A stretch of 64,000 nucleotides of DNA from VRUE01 sp963703895 (GTDB taxonomy: Bacteria > Actinomycetota > Thermoleophilia > Solirubrobacterales > 70-9), in assembly GCA_963703895.1 (NCBI GenBank), contig CAVPFX010000001.1, forward strand, positions 433,439-497,438, in the 5' to 3' direction. The notes under the pieces were generated by a model, which was not told the origin of the DNA, made no database searches, and saw only the letters and a list, made by a program, of their open reading frames with translations. Shown in pieces: positions 41,489-52,261 of the stretch (position 1 is its first letter; the number at the start of each line of letters is the position of its first letter). Made by a program: the position numbers and the translations under genes.

Positions 41489-42876
41489 GCCGCTGGTCGC
41501 ACTTCCGCTCGTCGCTCTCGCGCCAGTCGCGCGGCCGCAGCAAAGACACGATCGCGATCTTCGTCCTCGCCGCGGTGGGGATCGTGATGACGCTTTGGAT
41601 CTTCACCCAGCAGAAGGCCTCGCTGCCCTCCTGGGTGCCGGTGGTCGGCGAAGAATTCGAGCACATCACCGGTGAGTTCACCACCGCCCAGGCGGTTACC
41701 CCGGGGCAGGGCCAGGCGGTCGACATCGCCGGCATTCAGATCGGCAAGGTCACCTCGGTCGATCTCGAAGACGGCCACGCCGTCGTCGGCATGGACATCG
41801 AGCCCAAGTACATGGAGCTGATCCACCCCAACGCGAACCTGCTGCTGCGGCCGAAAACCAATCTCAACGACATGGTCGTCGAGATCGATCCGGGCGATGG
41901 CAAGGATCACATCGAGGACGGCCACAACTTCCCGCTCTCGCAGACCGAACCCAACGTCAACCTCGACGCCTTCCTCGCCACTCTCGACGCCGACACCCGC
42001 CAGTACATCCAGCTGCTCGTCGCCGGTGGCGCCCAGGGAATCGGCGGCCGTGGCCGCCAGCTCGGCAACGCCTTCCGCCGCCTGCAGCCCTTCGCGCACT
42101 ACGTCGCCGACCTCAACCGGGCGGTGGCCCAGCGCCGGGTGGCGCTCGCCAACGTGATCCACGACTTCGGCCTGCTGACCACCGAGCTGGGTCGCCATGA
42201 CGCCCAGATCGAACGCTGGGTCTCCTCCTCCAAGGGAGCGCTCGGCAACTTTGCCAACCAGCAGGCCTCGATCCAGGAAATCCTCACTGAATTCCCCTCG
42301 ACCTTGACCGCGGCCGAATCGGCCTTCGCCAGCGCCAATCGCTTCTCCCAGACGGCCCGCCCGGCTCTGCTCGGCTTGATCCCGCAGGCGCAGGCATTGA
42401 AGCCGGCGCTGAAGGCCAACCAGCGGCTCTTTGAACAGACCGTCGAACCGATCCGCACTCAAATCCGACCCTTCACCCGCCAGATCCGGCCGGTGCTGAC
42501 GCACGCAAGGCAGGGCTCGGATGACTTCAGCAAGTCCGTGCGCAGCTTCGGCAACGCGCTCGGCGCCTTCAACAGCTTCCTCAACGAGCTTGCCTACAAG
42601 CCCAAAGGCTCGAGGCAGAGCTACCTCTTCTACCTGCCTTGGCTCAACCACGATCTCAACGCGACCTTCAACCTCGAGGACCCCGCCGGTCCAATCAACA
42701 GGGGCCTGGTGATGATCTCCTGCAACGGGACAAGCCTCGCCTACGGCTTTGCAACCGACAAGCCCTACGTCTCCTCCCTGCTCAACGGAGCGAACGTCCC
42801 TCGCAAGGGCCAGCTCCCCCCGATCGCCTCCGACCCCACATTCCCGGGCCACGACTGCGGACCTGAAACAGAATGA
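41485..42876 (+). CDS. Mce/MlaD family protein 5 of 6
   Basis: The 463-aa protein has helix IAIFVLAAVGIVMTLWIFTQ, MlaD domain (AQAVTPGQGQAVDIAGIQIG, LLLRPKTNLNDMVVEIDPGD) and the helical tail region RQLGNAFRRLQPFAHYVADL. A C-terminal segment with NRGLVMISCNGTSLAYGF contains one cysteine, similar to the other members. ATG 41485 overlaps the upstream stop, and its own stop overlaps the last mce gene. Confidence 0.87.
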   Translation: MSRWSHFRSSLSRQSRGRSKDTIAIFVLAAVGIVMTLWIFTQQKASLPSWVPVVGEEFEHITGEFTTAQAVTPGQGQAVDIAGIQIGKVTSVDLEDGHAVVGMDIEPKYMELIHPNANLLLRPKTNLNDMVVEIDPGDGKDHIEDGHNFPLSQTEPNVNLDAFLATLDADTRQYIQLLVAGGAQGIGGRGRQLGNAFRRLQPFAHYVADLNRAVAQRRVALANVIHDFGLLTTELGRHDAQIERWVSSSKGALGNFANQQASIQEILTEFPSTLTAAESAFASANRFSQTARPALLGLIPQAQALKPALKANQRLFEQTVEPIRTQIRPFTRQIRPVLTHARQGSDDFSKSVRSFGNALGAFNSFLNELAYKPKGSRQSYLFYLPWLNHDLNATFNLEDPAGPINRGLVMISCNGTSLAYGFATDKPYVSSLLNGANVPRKGQLPPIASDPTFPGHDCGPETE

Positions 42877-44444
42877 GCAAGCGCGCCCCCAGCACAACCC
42901 AGCTCCTGGTGATCGCCGGCTTCGCGCTCTCCTGCTTCGGCATCCTGCTCTTCCTCTGGATCACCTTCGGCGGGCCGACCCCGTTCAAGGCCAAGCCGTA
43001 CGAGATCAACGTTCCCTTCAAGGAGGCGACCCAGCTCGCCCAGCAGTCCGACGTGCGCATCTCCGGCGTCTCGGTCGGCAAGGTGCAGGACATCGTCCTC
43101 GCCCCCAACGGCGAACAGGCGATGGCGAAGGTCGACATCGACGACAAGTACGGTCCGCTGCCGGCCAACACGCGCGCGGTGCTGCGGACCAAGACGCTGC
43201 TCGGCGAGACCTACATCGAACTTACCCCGGGTGACCGCGACGGACCCGTGCTCGCCGACGGTGGCACGCTGCCAAACGCGCAGATCGCCGAATCGGTGCA
43301 GCTCGACGAGATCTTCCGTACCTTCGACGCCAAAACCCGCGCTGCCTTCCAGACCTGGCAGCAGGAAGCCGCGCTCTCGATCGAGGGCCAGGGCGCCAGC
43401 CTCTCCTACGCCTTTGGCGAGCTCGAACCGGCTTTCACCAACTTCGACCGCCTCTTCCGCGTCCTCGACAGCCAGCGGCTCGCGGTCAAGCAGCTCTTCC
43501 GCAACGGCGCCACCTCGCTGCGTGCCCTGCGCGGCCGCCAAGGCGAGCTGGCCAGCCTGATCCAAAGCTCCAACGCTGTCTTCAGCACCACGGCCGCCCG
43601 CGACCGCGATATCGAAGCGCTCTTCCGCGCCTTCCCCACCTTCCAGGACGAGTCGCGTCTGACGCTCGACCGGCTGAAGAGCTTCTCGCTCAATGCCGAT
43701 CCGGTGATGAAGCAGCTGGTCCCGGTCGCCGAACAGCTCTCGCCGACCCTGATCGCCTTCTCCAAGCTGGCGCCGGAAGCAAAGGGCTTCTTCGAAGGCC
43801 TCGAACCGGTGATCGATCGCGCCCCGACCGGCTTCCCCGCCGCGCGCAGGCTCTTCCGTGACCAGTTCCCGCCGCTGCTGCGTGCCGTCGACCCCTTCCT
43901 GCGCAACCTCAACCCGGTGATCACCGGCCTCGGTCTCTACAAGCACGAGCTGACCGCGACGATGGCCAACATCGCCTCGATTTCGAACGCCAAGCTGACG
44001 GAAGAAAACGCCGCTGGCGAACACGTCCATTATCTCCGCGCGATGGGCCCGTTCACCCCGGAATCGCTGGCGACCTATCCGAGCCGGACCACCACCGGCC
44101 GGACCAACGCCTACCCGCAGCCTCTCGCCTCCAAGAGCCTCGCCACGGGCTTGCCGAGCTTCGATACCCGCGGCTGCACGGCTGGCGTGACCGCGACGCT
44201 GGATCCGGAAGCGTACAAAGACCCTGCCTTCGCGGAACGCACAGCGGCGAGCAAAAAGAGCGCCGCGGACAACGAAAAAACCTCGAAGTCCTTCTTCGAA
44301 TCGTTGCGCAAGTACGCCTTCGCCTCACAGACCGATTCGGCTGCGGTCCCAGCCCCCGGCTGCTTCCAGCAGGCGCCCTTCAGCCCGATCGGCCGCTCCG
44401 GCCCCGCAACGACTTACCAGCACAGCTTCGAACAGAGCAGATAG
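42873..44444 (+). CDS. Mce/MlaD family protein 6 of 6
   Basis: The 523-aa last Mce protein has helix LLVIAGFALSCFGILLFLWI, MlaD domain (QQSDVRISGVSVGKVQDIVL, RTKTLLGETYIELTPGD), the coiled region (LAVKQLFRNGATSLRALRGR) and a long C-terminal part ending SFEQSR. After its stop come two hairpins (44448-44491). No YrbE/MlaE permease or MlaF ATPase gene flanks the operon in this window. Confidence 0.87.
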   Translation: MSKRAPSTTQLLVIAGFALSCFGILLFLWITFGGPTPFKAKPYEINVPFKEATQLAQQSDVRISGVSVGKVQDIVLAPNGEQAMAKVDIDDKYGPLPANTRAVLRTKTLLGETYIELTPGDRDGPVLADGGTLPNAQIAESVQLDEIFRTFDAKTRAAFQTWQQEAALSIEGQGASLSYAFGELEPAFTNFDRLFRVLDSQRLAVKQLFRNGATSLRALRGRQGELASLIQSSNAVFSTTAARDRDIEALFRAFPTFQDESRLTLDRLKSFSLNADPVMKQLVPVAEQLSPTLIAFSKLAPEAKGFFEGLEPVIDRAPTGFPAARRLFRDQFPPLLRAVDPFLRNLNPVITGLGLYKHELTATMANIASISNAKLTEENAAGEHVHYLRAMGPFTPESLATYPSRTTTGRTNAYPQPLASKSLATGLPSFDTRGCTAGVTATLDPEAYKDPAFAERTAASKKSAADNEKTSKSFFESLRKYAFASQTDSAAVPAPGCFQQAPFSPIGRSGPATTYQHSFEQSR

Positions 44445-44447
44445 CCA

Positions 44448-44491
44448 CCAGCAAGCCTTTTGGCTGCTGGGTAGCGCAAATCGCGCTACCC
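44448..44491 (+). terminator. Paired hairpins after the mce operon
   Basis: Hairpin 1, CCAGCAAGCC-TTTT-GGCTGCTGG (44448-44470), and hairpin 2, GGGTAGCGC-AAATC-GCGCTACCC (44469-44491, perfect 9-bp stem), share two bases so they cannot both fully form. There is no T-run after them, so they are not a standard Rho-independent terminator; they may stop, pause or protect the mce mRNA. Confidence 0.5.
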
Positions 44492-44751
44492 TCTGGGACA
44501 TCGCCCCGACACCTCCACCGCTTTCGCTTCGCCTCGGCAGCGAGGGTGCTCGTGCCCTCGAGGAACTAGCGCGCAGACGAGGGATCACGAAGGCGGAGGC
44601 TGCTCGTCAAGCGATCCTGGAGGCGGCGTTGCGAGAGCGGCGCCGGCGCGGGCTTGCAGCGGAGGCAAGGCGTCTGATGGCTGACCCCGACTACCTCAGC
44701 GAGGCCCGCGAAGTCAGCGAGCTGATGGAGGAGCTCCGTGGTCCGGGGTGA
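44464..44751 (+). CDS. Antitoxin of a MazEF-like pair (start unresolved)
   Basis: The frame ending at TGA 44749-44751 reads PPLSLRLGSEGARALEELAR then RGITKAEAARQAILEAALRE and MADPDYLSEAREVSELMEEL, an RHH antitoxin with an acidic tail as found before MazF toxins. No ATG, GTG or TTG lies in frame before the RHH, and none is near in other frames. The coordinates begin at an in-frame CTG (44464) as a guess; an unusual start or lost 5' end is possible. The stop overlaps the toxin start by 14 nt. Confidence 0.5.
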   Translation: MLGSANRATLWDIAPTPPPLSLRLGSEGARALEELARRRGITKAEAARQAILEAALRERRRRGLAAEARRLMADPDYLSEAREVSELMEELRGPG

Positions 44752-45055
44752 CGTTCGCGCGATCAAGCTGCCCCGACGACGGGGCCATGTCCAGCATGGC
44801 CCGCGCTACGCGGTCGTCGTCCAGGCGGATGACTTGCTGGGGCTTTCGACCGCGGTCGTCTGTCCAACTTCCCGCTCGACTCCGCCCGCCACCTTTCACC
44901 CCGAGATAGTGCTGGACGGCCAAATCACACGTGTGCTGTGCGAGATGGTTGGCGCGGTCGACGCTACCCGGCTCGGCGATCACGTGGCGCACCTCTCCCT
45001 CGGCGAGCTGGAATCGATCGACGATGCTCTCAGCCTGGTCCTCGATCTGGGATGA
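44738..45055 (+). CDS. MazF/PemK-type endoribonuclease toxin
   Basis: The 105-aa protein has the PemK/MazF plan: GDVRAIKLPRRRGHVQHGPR, YAVVVQADDLL, STAVVCPTSRST, then DGQITRVLCEMVGAVDATRL. MazF enzymes cut mRNA at short sequences and are held inactive by the antitoxin encoded just before. The first strand is atypical: usual RGEIWWVD is replaced by RGDVRAIKL. GTG 44738 follows GGAGGAG by 4 nt, strong for a toxin translated by coupling. Confidence 0.78.
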   Translation: MVRGDVRAIKLPRRRGHVQHGPRYAVVVQADDLLGLSTAVVCPTSRSTPPATFHPEIVLDGQITRVLCEMVGAVDATRLGDHVAHLSLGELESIDDALSLVLDLG

Positions 45056-45209
45056 GGATTGCTTCATCGGTTCCTCTTCCCTCGAGAGCATGCTGCGCTC
45101 GTTGATCTTTCCTCTCAATTTGCACGGACGTCCCTGAGGCGGGCGGCCGGCGTCTGATTCTCTTGAGTCTCCGGGCGGTTGCCGCCGCGCCGGGCCCTTA
45201 ACTAAGTCG

Positions 45210-47902
45210 ATGGCCTCCGCTCCCACAGCCCACGTCCCGCCGCAGAACATCGAGGCGGAGGAATCGGTGTTGGGGGCGATGCTGGTCTCCGAGCCGACAC
45301 TGACCCGGGTGATCGACGAGGTGAAGCTGAACGCCGCTGACTTCTACCTGGAGAAGCACGGCGCGATCTTCACCTGCGTCCATGATCTCTACGCGGCCTC
45401 CAAGCCGGTCGACGAGCTCAGCGTCACCGAGGCGCTAACGCAGCGCAACCAGATCGAGGCGGCGGGGGGAAGCACTACGTCTCCGAGCTCGCCGCCAAGG
45501 TCCCGGCTGCCGGCAACGCCAAGCACTACGCCGAGATCGTCCAGCAGAACTCGCTGCTGCGCCGCCTGCTCGGCGCCGGCCAGCAGATCCAGGGCTGGGT
45601 CCACGAGCGCGACGGCGAGCCGCGCGAGCTTTCCGAGCGGGCCGAGAAGCTGCTCTTCGACGTTGCCCACAAAGAGCAGGCGAGCGACTTCAAACTGCTC
45701 TCGGAGATCCTCCACGGCGAGGTCGACCGGCTCGAGAAGCTCTCCACCGGCGAGGCGGAACTGACCGGCACGCCCTCGGGCTTCCGCGACATCGACGCGA
45801 TCACGGGAGGGTTCCAGCCAGGGAACCTGATCATCGTGGCCGCACGCCCGGCCATGGGCAAGTGCCAGAGCGCACAAAGTCTGGTGTATGACCCTCGGAC
45901 CGGCGCCCGAAGGCGAGTGGACGAGCTCTTTGCGGCTCACACTCAAGGCGATGAGGTGTGGGTTGCCTCTCTTGGCCCCGATCTTCAGATGAAGCCAGCC
46001 AAGGTCGCGGCGATGGAGTGCAACGGCCGTAAGAAGGTCTATCGGTTGACGACGCGCCTCGGTAGGTGGACGGAGGCCACCGCCAACCACCCAGTTCTGA
46101 CCAACTCTGGGTGGCAGGAGCTCGGCGATGTCGAACCCGGCGTGAGGGTGGCGGTCCCGCGCCGTCTCCCTAGGCTCGGCTTGAATACCGAGCTTCCAGA
46201 CGCAGAGGTCGTCCTGCTCGCCGCGCTCATCGCCGATGGATCAATTGGAGGCGAGACTCCGGCTTACTGCTACGGCTCGGCCTCCGGTGTCGCCGCAGTA
46301 GTGGAGGAAGCCGCCCAGAAATATGACGTTTGGTTCAAGCCGTCTCGTCCAGATGCCACCGGAAGCTCGTATCTAAGTTCAGGCAACCGACCGGGAGGAA
46401 ATCCGGTCACGAAAATGCTGCGCGGTCACGGGCTCATGGGACTCCGTTCCGGAGAGAAGTTCGTCCCGGACGCAATCTTTGGACTCAGCGATGAGCAGCT
46501 CGCACGGTTCCTCGGTGTCATGTACGCCTGCGACGGGCACGTGTACTGCAGTGACCGGTTGGCGCAGATTGGCTACACGACGATCAGCGAGCGGCTTGCT
46601 CGGGATGTCCAGCACCTACTGCTCAGGCTTGGCATTGTGGCGACGATCCGGACGCTGAAGCGCCCCGTGTATGACGGGACTGGCAAAGTTGCACGGGAGA
46701 TCCGGATCACGTCGCAGGACAGCCTGCGCAGGTTCTGCGAGCTCGTTCCCGTTCCCGGCAAGGAAGAGAAACAGGCCGAGGTCTTGGAGCGGCTTGCCGC
46801 TGCGCCGCGGTCAACGAATACGGACACGTTGCCCCCGGAGATCTGGGACGACGTCGTTCTCGCCAAGGGTGATCGTTCCTGGGCAGACGTCAGCGAGCTG
46901 ACAGGCCGACCCCGCAATCACAACTGGCATGTGGGCGAACGGGCGCCCTCACGTGGACTAGTCGGCGAACTTACAACCGCTGTTGCCTCTCCGGCTTTGG
47001 AGGAGCTTTGCGACTCCGACATCTGGTGGGACGAGGTCGAGTCGGTCGAGTACGTGGGCGAAGAAGAGACCTACGACCTCGACGTGCCGGGGCTGCGCAA
47101 CTTCGTCGCCGACGACATCATCGTCCACAACAGCGCGATCGTCGCCAACATCGCCGAAAACGTGGCCGTCAAACACGACCAACCGGTCGCCTTCTTCTCG
47201 CTCGAGATGTCCGAGGTCGAGCTGGCCCAGCGCTTCATCGCCTGCCGGGCGCGGATCTCCGGCGACAAGCTGCGCAAGGGCCAGGTCTCCCAGAGGGACT
47301 GGCCGAAGGTGGTGCGGGCCTGCAACGAGCTCGAGCAGGCGCCACTCTGGTTCGACGACTCCTCCGACCTCGGCGTGCTCGACCTGCGGGCGAAGGCGCG
47401 CCGCCTGCACGCCCAAGAACAGGACAAGGGCGGGCTGGGGCTGATCATCGTCGACTACCTGCAGCTGATGCGCACCGACGACCCGCGCGCCAACCGGGTC
47501 GAGCAGGTCGGCCAGATCAGCCGTGGGCTGAAGATCCTCGCCCGCGAGCTCGAGGTGCCGGTGCTGGCGATCTCCCAGCTCTCGCGCGCGCCCGAGCAGC
47601 GCCACCCGCCGAAGCCGATGCTGTCGGACCTGCGCGAATCGGGGAACCTCGAGCAGGACGCCGACGTCGTCGCCTTCCTCTTCCGCGAGGACTACTACCG
47701 CGATCCCGAAGACGAGCCCGACGGCCTCGCCGACCTGATCATCGCCAAGCATAGGAACGGGCCGATCGCCTCGCCGAAGCTGGTCTTCCTCGACCGCTTC
47801 CCCAAGTTCGCCGACTACGCCGGCCAGGACCAGCCGATCGAACAGCCCGTCGGCGAGGGCCCGCCGATCGACGACGCGGCCGCCGTCGGGCCGGAGTTCT
47901 AA
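45210..47902 (+). CDS. dnaB: Replicative DNA helicase DnaB, intein-containing, with a one-base frameshift
   Basis: DnaB is the hexameric replicative helicase. The N-domain starts MASAPTAHVPPQNIEAEESV; at 45462-45471 a G-run is one base short, shifting the frame. Restoring a G gives GKHYVSELAAKVPAAGNAKH and normal continuation to ARPAMGK (Walker A). A 423-aa intein interrupts the gene after that lysine, then the core resumes with SAIVANIAENVAVKHDQPVA, ending with IIVDYLQLM, SQLSRAPEQR and LRESGNLEQDADVVAFLFRE. The host protein is about 474 aa without the intein. The frameshift is probably a sequencing error. Confidence 0.92.
45863..47131 (+). other. DnaB intein with LAGLIDADG homing endonuclease
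   Basis: The 423-residue intein sits between GK and S of the DnaB Walker A motif. It begins with catalytic Cys (CQSAQSLVYDP), has block B WTEATANHPVLTN (T-x-x-H), ends YDLDVPGLRNFVADDIIVHN (blocks F, G with the terminal His-Asn) and is followed by Ser as +1 residue. A DOD endonuclease is embedded: LLAALIADGSIG and FLGVMYACDGHV are the two LAGLIDADG-like helices. All splicing residues are present, so it should be active. Its codon use is less GC-extreme than the flanking extein. Confidence 0.92.
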
Positions 47903-48631
47903 TGGCGATCGCCCGCAGCGAACCCTTCCGCGAAGTCGCCTGCCCGCTCGGCGTCTGCGACGGCTCCGGCTGGATCCTCGGCCCCGAGGACGTGGCGCGC
48001 GAATGCGAGTGCCGCGCTCCGCGGCTTAAACGCGGCCGCGTGCGCGGCGTCGCCTCGGTGATCCCACCGCGCTACCGCGGTGTCTCCTTCGACCGCCCAC
48101 CGGTCTCCGACATGGCCCGCGACCTGCAGACCAAGGCCGCCCTGGCGGAGGTGCGCGGCTTCGTCGACGAGCTCGATCAGCGGCTCGAGGCGGGGCGGGG
48201 GCTGTGGCTCTTCGGCGACACCGGCACCGGCAAGACGACGCTGGCGATGCTGGTCTCGAAGATGGCCCTGGAGGCCGGCCACTCGGTGGCGATCTACTCG
48301 CTGCCGAAGCTGCTCGCTCGCATTCGCCGCACCTACGACTCCGAGCCCGGCGGCGACTCCTACCTCGCCTTCTTCGAGCGCCTGACCTCGGTCGACCTGC
48401 TCCACATCGACGACCTCGGCGCCGAGAAACGCAGCGACTGGGTGCTCGAGCAGCTCTACGCGCTGATCAACGAGCGCTACGAGGCGCAGCGCTCGGTCCT
48501 GGTCACGACCAACCTTCCGCACGAGGAAGCTCGAGGAGCAGATCGGTAGCCGCACCGTCTCGCGCTTGAGCCAGATTTGCGACGAGGTGCCGCTCTTCGG
48601 CGACGACCGCCGTTACGGCAAGGTCGCCTAG
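47902..48631 (+). CDS. DnaC/IstB-like ATPase, probable DnaB helicase loader (frameshifted near the end)
   Basis: About 242 aa after repair. It has a cysteine-rich N-terminus (CPLGVCDGSG, RECECRAP: possible zinc site), Walker A WLFGDTGTGKTTLAMLV, Walker B SVDLLHIDDLGAEKRSDW and sensor TTNLPHEE, as in DnaC/DnaI/IstB ATPases. The frame breaks at about 48530 after TTNLPHEE; one base over, it continues LEEQIGSRTVSRLSQICDEV and ends GDDRRYGKVA at TAG 48631, normal for the family. It overlaps the dnaB stop by one base (TAATG). Confidence 0.85.
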
Positions 48632-48659
48632 CCGACCGAACCGGCACAATGCCCCGGTC

Positions 48660-50009
<1,350 letters not shown>

Positions 50010-50030
50010 CCGGTCCGGCGGACCCGGGGC

Positions 50031-50782
50031 TCAGCCGAGGGTGGTGCCTGAGAGGGCCGTGACCTTCCAGCTGCCGCCTTCGTCTCTGAGCGGCATCGCG
50101 TAGGCGGTGTGGCCGGCGCCGAAGTACATCAGGAAGCCCTGTTCGCCTTCGCGGCGCAAGCTGCCGGCGTCGACGGTGGTGATTTCCCTCTGTACGGCGG
50201 CTGGCAGTGGGCGGGTGAAGGCCTTGAGAACTGGCGCGCAGCCAGCGCCTTTGAGCTGGGGCGATTGCGAGCCGAGCTGTTCAAGCTGTTCGATGTTCGA
50301 CTTGGCGAGGTAGGAACAAGCCTTGCTCCATTCCTCCTGGGCCCGGGCGACGTAGAAGCCATGCACGACTTCGGCCGCTTCCTGGAGTTCGGATTCGTCG
50401 CTCTCCTCACCGAATTCCTGGATGCTGTTGTCGCCGCCTTTGCTGCGGAATTGTGCCGAGCCCCCGCCCGAAACCGCAAGAGGAGCGGCAACGTCCTTCG
50501 AGCCCGAGCTCCGCCCCCGCTCCGTTGGCCCCCGGACTGGTCGTCCTTGGAGCCACTCTGGCCCTGGCCACCGCTTTGCTTCTGGCCGCCGTTGCTTCCC
50601 TGGGAATCGCCGCCGTTCTGGGGGGTGGTGGCGGTCGCCGTCGAGTCGCTCTTCGTTGTCGTTGCCTCGGTTGAGTCCGAATCGGTCGAGTCCGAATCGG
50701 AACCGCCGCAAGCGGCAAGCAGCGCCGTCACAAGCACAGCAACGATGAAGACCGCGAGCGGCCGTTTCCCTTCCCTGGTCAC
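50031..50782 (-). CDS. Lipoprotein with C-terminal domain shared with the adjacent gene (frameshifted)
   Basis: GTG 50782 opens MTREGKRPLAVFIVAVLVTA then LLAACGGSDS, a lipobox with cysteine, and a long serine/threonine/glutamine-rich linker. The reading frame shifts in G-runs near 50510-50540 and continues in another frame as GGDNSIQEFGEESDESELQE to the C-terminus at 50031 (FLMYFGAGHTAYAMPLRDEG, WKVTALSG). That C-terminal domain is about 35-40 percent like the next gene, so they are tandem paralogues. Role unknown; the domain may be a small exported binding module. Confidence 0.6.
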
Positions 50783-50814
50783 CGCTGACGATTGTATTCG
50801 ATCGGCTGGTTCGC

Positions 50815-51336
50815 TCAGCTGAGAAGTTCGGGGGTGAGGGAGGCCACTTTCCAGACGTCGCCCTCGCGGTTGAGCGGCATCGCGTAGACGGCTTCGCCGG
50901 CCCCGTGGTAGATCAGGAAGCCCTCGCGGCCCTGCTGGCGCAAGCTGCCGGCGTCCACCTCCGTGCTGTCCTTCTTTTCCTTGGCGGAGAGCCGGGTGAA
51001 GGTGCCGAGGAAGGAGGGGCACGACTTGTCCTCGAGTTCGGTCGCCGAGATCGCCAGGTGCTCGATTTTGGCCAGCATCGGGCGCGCGAGCTGGGCGCAG
51101 GCGGCGTCCCAGTCGCCCGCCGCCCGGGCGGTGAGAAAGGCCTGGACCGCATCGGCTCCTTCCTCGAGCTGTGCCTCGCTGCCCTCTTCGCCGAAATCGA
51201 GAGTGGCGCTGTCGGTCTGATCGCGGAACTGATCCGAGCCGTTCTCCGAGCTGCCGCCGCAAGCGGCGATCAGGATCGCCGCAAGCAGCGCGGCCACGAG
51301 GGCAGCAGGCGGTCTTATTCCGGCCTCACTGAGCAC
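50815..51336 (-). CDS. Lipoprotein, paralogue of the adjacent downstream gene
   Basis: The 173-aa product has a signal and lipobox (LVAALLAAILIAACGGSS), then an exported domain of about 150 residues. Shared with its neighbour: helix segment FLTARAAGDWDAACAQLARP, cysteine in DKSCPSFLGTF, TEVDAGSLRQQGREGFLIYH and GAGEAVYAMPLNREGDVWKV. Two cysteines besides the lipobox one may pair. ATG 51336. It is divergent from a TetR regulator. No named family is recognised. Confidence 0.65.
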   Translation of the reverse strand: MLSEAGIRPPAALVAALLAAILIAACGGSSENGSDQFRDQTDSATLDFGEEGSEAQLEEGADAVQAFLTARAAGDWDAACAQLARPMLAKIEHLAISATELEDKSCPSFLGTFTRLSAKEKKDSTEVDAGSLRQQGREGFLIYHGAGEAVYAMPLNREGDVWKVASLTPELLS

Positions 51337-51422
51337 GGCGGCGATTGTATGTGGGGGGCGCCAATGGAGACTCCGGGGTACAGAAAGTCGCGCGACCCAG
51401 CCTTCTCGTTTACAGTCTGGGA

Positions 51423-52112
51423 GTGGCTTCAGGTAGACGCACGGCTAGGCTGAGCGAGCGGCTGCCAAGGGGCCGGCACGGGTTGCCGCGGGAGGCCGTG
51501 ACGGAGTCCCAACGCACCCGCATCCTCCAGGCGATGATCGAGGTCGTCTCCGAGCGCGGTTACCCCGAGACCAGGGTGGTCGACGTGATCGGCGTCGCCG
51601 GCGTCTCGCGCAAGACCTTCTACGAACTCTTCTCCAGCAAGGAGGACTGTTTCCTCGCCACCTATGATGTGCTGCTCGGCAACCTGCTCGGCGACACCGC
51701 CCGCGGCTTCGAGTCCAAGCCGGGCTCGCCCTGGGCCGAGCGCGTCGCCGGCGGCCTCGGCGAGCTGCTCAAACACCTTGCCGAGCACCCGGACGAGGCG
51801 CGCTTCGCGATCGTCGAGGTCCTCGCCGCCGGCCCCAAGGCGCTGGCGCGGCGCGATGCCGCCCTGCGGCAGTTCACCGGCTTCCTCGACGCAGGCCGGG
51901 CCGAGACCTCGGTCGAGCTGCCGGGAATCACCTCGCTCTCGCTGGCCGGCGGCATCAACGAGCTCCTCTACAGCGAGATCCTGCACGGCGCGGCGGCCCG
52001 CTTGCCGAGCCGCCTGCCCGATCTGATGTTCTGGATCACCCTGCCCTTCCTGGGGCCCGAGGGGGCCGCCGAGGAGCGCGAGCGCACGCGGCTTTCGATG
52101 CTGGAGGGCTAA
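51423..52112 (+). CDS. TetR-family transcriptional regulator
   Basis: About 229 aa. HTH: ESQRTRILQAMIEVVSERGY, TRVVDVIGVAGVSRKTFYEL and FSSKEDCFLATYDVLL are typical of TetR repressors; the C-terminal ligand domain is helical and begins DTARGFESKPGSPWAERV. GTG 51423 is chosen; the frame is open upstream to 51345. A basic stretch (RRTARLSERLPRGRHGLPRE) precedes the HTH and may touch DNA. It lies between divergent lipoprotein genes and the secreted protein at 52262, either of which it may control. Confidence 0.82.
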   Translation: MASGRRTARLSERLPRGRHGLPREAVTESQRTRILQAMIEVVSERGYPETRVVDVIGVAGVSRKTFYELFSSKEDCFLATYDVLLGNLLGDTARGFESKPGSPWAERVAGGLGELLKHLAEHPDEARFAIVEVLAAGPKALARRDAALRQFTGFLDAGRAETSVELPGITSLSLAGGINELLYSEILHGAAARLPSRLPDLMFWITLPFLGPEGAAEERERTRLSMLEG

Positions 52113-52261
52113 ACCGCCCAGGTTAAGCCGCTCTTTTCTGTGAATGCCAGGGTTTATCTAGATTAGGAGACTGGTAGTTTGGGAATTGGAGGGATTGACC
52201 AAGGCTTTTCGATGGCCGGGGCTACTGAAGGCCGGGCCGCAAAAGGAGAGAGATAGAGCAC

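Noticed and set aside
41191..42897. Antisense frame of 568 codons opposite mce genes 4 and 5
   Set aside because: Same artefact; the plus-strand Mce proteins are clearly real and overlap tightly.
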